64,000 nucleotides of DNA, taken from positions 1-64,000 of the forward strand of contig JBAPOP010000007.1 of NCBI GenBank assembly GCA_049279675.1. Reading direction: 5' to 3'. Numbering within the stretch: the first letter of the stretch is position 1; each line of letters begins with the position of its first letter. Below are positions 60,696-64,000 of the stretch, piece by piece. A program made the position numbers and the translations under genes. This stretch comes from Palsa-147 sp049279675. Its GTDB lineage: Bacteria > Acidobacteriota > Terriglobia > Acidiferrales > UBA7541. The notes beneath the pieces are model-generated. The model worked only from the letters and a program-made list of their open reading frames with translations, had not been told where the DNA came from and searched no databases.

Positions 60696-61301
60696 ATGAA
60701 AAAGGCAAGTTTGCTCGTGCTGGCAGTTTTGTGTTTTCAGGCGCTCGTGTTTGCGCAGAGCCTGGCGCCCGCGGACCGCGCAAGCGGCGTGAAATTTCTT
60801 GAGACGACGCGGGATGGCGTTGTGGAAGCGACGAAGGGGCTATCGGAAGCCCAATGGAAATTCAAGGCGGGGCCGGACCGCTGGTCGGTGGCCGAGACGC
60901 TCGAGCACATCGCACTGGCCGAGGATTATATTTTCGGAATTACGAGTGAGAAAGTTATGAAAGCGCCTGCCGGAGCCCCGGACCGCGACTACAAGAAGGT
61001 TGATGCCATGGTTCTTGCGATGATTCCCGATCGCTCGCACAAAGCGCAGGCGCCGCCACCGCTCGTCCCGACGGGACGCTGGACACCCGCGGAAACCCTC
61101 GATCATTTTTTGAAGAGCCGCGCGAAGACGATTGAATACATGAGGACGACGCCCGATTTGCGCGAGCATGTGGTGACGGAGGATCCGCTCAACCAGCCGA
61201 TGGACGGGTATGAATTCCTGCTGTTTATTGGCGCGCATAGTGAGCGGCATACGAAGCAGATTTTAGAAGTGAAGGCTGATCCGAATTTTCCGAAGATGTA
61301 G
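60696..61301 (+). CDS. Exported DinB-like (DinB_2) protein
   Basis: 201 residues from ATG 60696, preceded by GGAGGAA. Signal peptide (LLVLAVLCFQALVFAQS). The four-helix DinB fold shows in LSEAQWKFKAGPDRWSVAET, AETLEHIALAEDYIF and GAHSERHTKQILEVKA, with three histidines placed as metal ligands. Metal-binding but of unknown reaction. The export signal is unusual for DinB proteins and distinguishes it from the cytoplasmic paralog at 30202. Confidence 0.78.
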   Translation: MKKASLLVLAVLCFQALVFAQSLAPADRASGVKFLETTRDGVVEATKGLSEAQWKFKAGPDRWSVAETLEHIALAEDYIFGITSEKVMKAPAGAPDRDYKKVDAMVLAMIPDRSHKAQAPPPLVPTGRWTPAETLDHFLKSRAKTIEYMRTTPDLREHVVTEDPLNQPMDGYEFLLFIGAHSERHTKQILEVKADPNFPKM

Positions 61302-61341
61302 AAATTGTCGAGTGATGGCAGTCGGAAAAAAGGCGAAGAGT

Positions 61342-61365
61342 GCCCGGCTGAAGCCGGGCGCTACA
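61342..61365 (+). repeat. GCTACA-tailed hairpin
   Basis: GCCCGGC-TGAA-GCCGGGC (61342-61359) followed by GCTACA (61360-61365), in the convergent gap after the DinB-like gene. The same stem-loop-tail plan is found at 51062, 57075 and 62759. Confidence 0.55.
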
Positions 61366-61423
61366 AGTGCCACTTCGGAGATTTTGCCAATGTTAGCGGC
61401 GATCTAGCCGCGAAGGGTGATCG

Positions 61424-62716
61424 TCAATTTCGGCCCGGTGCAGCTAGGTCGTGCGACGGCGTTGGATCGGGAATTAGGACGACAAATTCGTAGCCGAAAA
61501 TCGTGCGCTCGAGTTCCGGATCCACCTTGCCGTACTTGCCGAAGTGATCGCGAAGGACGCGAAGATCGTAGAGCGTCCATGAATCCGCGAGCATGTTGTC
61601 GAAGAGCGGCTTGAAATATTTGAAACCGGAATCGGGATCGCCGGCAAGATCGACCGGCGCTTCGCCGCTCGGCTTTCCGATTCCGGCGAACTGCAACTCC
61701 TTGCCTTTGACCCCGAGAATAAAGATGTGGACCGATTTTTGTCCGCGCCCTTCCGCCAATTCCGCAACGTAATTGCCAAGTTCGCTTGAGTGCAGCGGAT
61801 TCAAGCCGCGGTACATGTGATTTCCGCCAAATTTGAAGAAAACCCTCGGTGCCACGCCATCGCGCCGCTCCGCTTCCGAATAATCCCGTACGAAATTTGA
61901 TTTCATCAACTCGGCGCGCTCGCGGTTCGATGCATAACCAGAAGCGGACATAAATTTTTGATAGATATCGCGGCTCTTGAGCAAAGATTCCATCAACGAA
62001 ATATTGTGGTGGGCCATCGGTCCGCTCTGATTTTTGAGTAGCGCGAGAAATTGATCGAGTTCGGCCTGGGGCGCTTTCATCAGAAACAGTTCGCTTGGAT
62101 CGCCACTTTTTGCGGATACTGCATAGTCCTGTCGATTTTCTTCGAGTAGTCTTTCTGCAGCGGCGCGTGTTTCCGGAGTCGTGGCTCCGCGAACGAGAAG
62201 ATCCAAAACGTAGCTCGGGGCTCCCATCAATTCCTGATCGAGGCCCCAGAGGTGCATTCCCGCAGGAGCTCCGCTTTTTTCGCATTGCTGCAAGAGAGAA
62301 AATTCCTCGCGCCAATTGTAGAACGCGATGCCAGCCGGATAGCGCTTCTCGAAGTCCGCGAGCTTGCTCAATCCATCGGGATCGCGCGCGAATCGCTCGA
62401 TTTCCGGCGTGAGAATCGGACCGGTTTCAATCGCCATATTATGAAAGCCGCGCGGCGCAAGCTCTGCGCAAAGCGCGCCGGCGAACTGCGGAATCTGCGC
62501 GATGCCATGATCTTCACCGAGGAGAACGAACTGCGCATCGGCCGTGGCGGCGCGCAGGACGTCCGCGCCGGGACCGACGAGAGTGTAGTCCTTTACCGAA
62601 ATTGCCGAGCGGCCGCTCTTGAGGGCGTCGGTGAGAGATGCTTCCTGCGACTGCGAAAACGCGGGCGTGGCGCAGAAGAGCATCAGAATGAGCGTGAACT
62701 TGAGCGAGCGGGTCAT
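61424..62716 (-). CDS. Exported EreA/TIKI/ChaN-superfamily-like protein
   Basis: 430 residues from ATG 62716 (MTRSLKFTLILMLFCATPAF signal peptide). An in-frame start at 62803 exists, but the intergenic hairpin at 62759 lies inside it, so it is rejected. Motifs: VLLGEDHGIAQIPQF (G-E-x-H) and the late FKFGGNHMYRG (G-N-H). These are the sites shared by erythromycin-esterase, ChaN-like and TIKI-like proteins, which use the acid/His pair for hydrolysis or metal binding. The substrate here is unknown, and drug resistance should not be assumed. Confidence 0.7.
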   Translation of the reverse strand: MTRSLKFTLILMLFCATPAFSQSQEASLTDALKSGRSAISVKDYTLVGPGADVLRAATADAQFVLLGEDHGIAQIPQFAGALCAELAPRGFHNMAIETGPILTPEIERFARDPDGLSKLADFEKRYPAGIAFYNWREEFSLLQQCEKSGAPAGMHLWGLDQELMGAPSYVLDLLVRGATTPETRAAAERLLEENRQDYAVSAKSGDPSELFLMKAPQAELDQFLALLKNQSGPMAHHNISLMESLLKSRDIYQKFMSASGYASNRERAELMKSNFVRDYSEAERRDGVAPRVFFKFGGNHMYRGLNPLHSSELGNYVAELAEGRGQKSVHIFILGVKGKELQFAGIGKPSGEAPVDLAGDPDSGFKYFKPLFDNMLADSWTLYDLRVLRDHFGKYGKVDPELERTIFGYEFVVLIPDPTPSHDLAAPGRN

Positions 62717-62758
62717 CTTGAAATCTCCGTTTCGTGTTTGCCGCTGGCAGGAACGGCT

Positions 62759-62782
62759 GCCCGGCTTAAGCCGGGCGCTACA
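62759..62782 (+). repeat. GCTACA-tailed hairpin upstream of the EreA-like gene
   Basis: GCCCGGC-TTAA-GCCGGGC (62759-62776) followed by GCTACA (62777-62782), nearly identical to the copy at 61342; together they bracket the EreA-like gene. The 280-base gap 62717-62996 holds nothing else recognisable. Confidence 0.55.
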
Positions 62783-62996
62783 ATTGCTGTTTATTTCCAG
62801 CACCGCAGTATGTACGTGTTGCGCTGCGGCAAAGTTCAGGCGCTGCCGCCCCGGAAATCGAAAGCCGCATGATAACCGCGTTTGGTACCGAACTCGATGC
62901 TCACCGAAGCCGTTGCCGCAGCGTCTCTAGAGTAGAAGCGCGTATCTCGCGGCGGGCAAGAACGTCGATAGCGCGCACGGCGAGTATAGTGATCCC

Positions 62997-64000
62997 ATGT
63001 TCGATTCGGTAATTCAGGACGTTCGATACGCGGCGCGAACGCTGCGGCGCAATCCCGGTTTTTCCGCTGTCGCCATTTTGACCCTCGCGCTCGGAATCGG
63101 CGCGATCACGACTATTTTTAGTGTTGTACAGAATGTCCTGCTCCGCTCACTGCCGTATCACGAGCCAGGGCGGCTCGTTGAAATTTGGAATAATTATTAT
63201 CCGCAGTGGCCACAACTGGGATTGTCGCCCGCGGATTTTGATGAATGGCGGCATCAGGCGAAATCGGTCACGTATATGGCCGCGTACCAATTCGTGCCGA
63301 CCGATCTGAATCTCACGGGCGATGGCGAGTCGGAGCGCGTAGAAGCGACATACGCGACTGCGGAATTATTTGCGACGCTCGGAGTGAAGCCGATTCTGGG
63401 CCGCACTTTTTTGCAAAGTGAAGATCAGCACGGTGCGCCGAATATTGCTCTGATTAGCGATTCATTGTGGGAGTCGCGCTTCGGCGGCGACCCGTCCGTC
63501 GTCGGGCGGACGTTGACGCTTGACGGGAAAGACTATCTGCTCGCGGGAGTGCTGCCGGGAAATTTTCGTCTCGCGCCGTGGGCCGACATTTGGTTTCCCA
63601 CGGGATTAATGGATCCGAACGAATTAAAGACGCGCGTGCATCATCCGTACGGCGTTGTGGCGCGGCTCGCTCCAGGCGCGACGATTGCGCAAGCGCAGGC
63701 TGAGATGGCGACGCTCGCGCGGCAGGAGGCACTCGCACATCCCGCGACGAATGCGAATTGGGGCGTTGAAGTGCGGCAATTGAAAGATCCCGCGGCGGTG
63801 AAATTGAGAGCTGCGCTACTTGTGCTCTCCGGCGCCGTCGGGCTTGTCCTGCTGATTGCATGCGCGAATCTTGTGAATCTAATTTTCGCGCGCAACGCGG
63901 ATCGCCAGCGGCAAATCGCGCTGCGCGTCGCTCTCGGCGCGAGCCGCGCGCGGCTGATCGCGCAGTTGCTGACGGAAACGATGCTGCTGGCTCTCGCCGG
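62997..64000 (+). CDS. ADOP/MacB-like ABC transporter permease (partial, runs off the window)
   Basis: 334 residues to the window edge, starting MFDSVIQDVRYAARTLRRNP, the ADOP (acidobacterial duplicated orphan permease) opening. First TM ALGIGAITTIFSVVQNVLLR, then a MacB_PCD domain (LISDSLWESRFGGDPSVVGR, AGVLPGNFRLAPWADIWFPT) and a second FtsX block (LIACANLVNLIFARNADRQR, IALRVALGASRARLIAQLL). ADOP proteins are often not next to an ATPase. A TATAGT (62985-62990) lies 6 bases before the ATG with no SD, so the mRNA is probably leaderless. Confidence 0.85.
   Translation, partial: MFDSVIQDVRYAARTLRRNPGFSAVAILTLALGIGAITTIFSVVQNVLLRSLPYHEPGRLVEIWNNYYPQWPQLGLSPADFDEWRHQAKSVTYMAAYQFVPTDLNLTGDGESERVEATYATAELFATLGVKPILGRTFLQSEDQHGAPNIALISDSLWESRFGGDPSVVGRTLTLDGKDYLLAGVLPGNFRLAPWADIWFPTGLMDPNELKTRVHHPYGVVARLAPGATIAQAQAEMATLARQEALAHPATNANWGVEVRQLKDPAAVKLRAALLVLSGAVGLVLLIACANLVNLIFARNADRQRQIALRVALGASRARLIAQLLTETMLLALA

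Noticed and set aside
61424..62803. EreA-like gene as a macrolide-resistance determinant
   Set aside because: Only the superfamily acid/His motifs are seen; an export signal and wide family functions make a specific drug claim unsupported.

Overview
The window looks like a chromosomal segment of a soil-type member of the Acidobacteriota (Terriglobia-like), from a genome or MAG contig. This is inferred from gene content, not from a marker search. The supporting signs are moderately high GC, Gram-negative envelope genes (RND efflux, TolC, an OprB-type porin, a TonB-dependent receptor with an N-terminal carboxypeptidase-like fold), MacB/ADOP-type permeases in several copies, B12-dependent ribonucleotide reductase, small secreted proteins with a VWTNDDF motif, and many short intergenic palindromes. 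No rRNA, tRNA, CRISPR array, phage module or insertion sequence was recognised.

Layout. 1-7464 (minus strand): the 5' part of a TonB-dependent receptor, then a heavy-metal efflux operon (small H-x-H/CPxCH protein, TolC-type channel, membrane fusion protein, CzcA/CusA pump, second small CPxCH protein). 7579-15971 (minus): the translation cluster thrS-infC-rpmI-rplT-pheS-pheT-zapA. It has several oddities: infC appears to start on AUC, a methyltransferase gene sits between pheS and pheT, PheT lacks the tRNA-binding OB domain, the rpmI-rplT spacer is long and can fold, and a STAS gene lies on the opposite strand. 16073-19170 (minus): a monooxygenase-like protein, an orphan AbrB-type protein coupled to a dienoyl-CoA-reductase-like SDR, and a porin. 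19493-27418: a CsoR/RcnR-type repressor with an apparent operator, a large IPT/beta-propeller lipoprotein, several secreted proteins of unknown function and a SIS-domain protein. 27627-33368: two MacB-like permeases without an ATPase, a DinB-like protein, and an ABC-2 exporter operon with a membrane-anchored partner. 33483-42076: rnhB, a long TPR protein, thiE, a PerM-type transporter, glmM and a thioredoxin-like protein. 42157-50553: nrdJ, a DSP-type phosphatase, and the cluster ffh-rpsP-khpA-rimM-trmD-(isoprenylcysteine methyltransferase-like)-rplS, which ends in a clear terminator.

50554-64000 is the most unusual part. An 830-base intergenic stretch carries two copies of a ~90-base repeat and a composite palindrome. 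It is followed by three exported clan-CD protease-like genes within 8 kb: a caspase-like protein with three tandem ~150-residue repeats, a nine-TPR CHAT protein, and a convergent caspase-like protein with pentapeptide repeats. All three keep the His/Cys dyad and all have N-terminal export signals. I propose this as the candidate undescribed system: an envelope or secreted caspase/TPR-CHAT protease set, distinct in location from the cytoplasmic CRISPR-linked TPR-CHAT enzymes. An amidohydrolase, a DinB-like protein, an EreA-like protein and a truncated ADOP permease follow.

How the parts may work together: the metal pump, its two CPxCH proteins and the nearby CsoR-type sensor suggest metal stress handling. 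The two ribosomal/translation clusters are housekeeping. The repeat-rich protease region is accessory.
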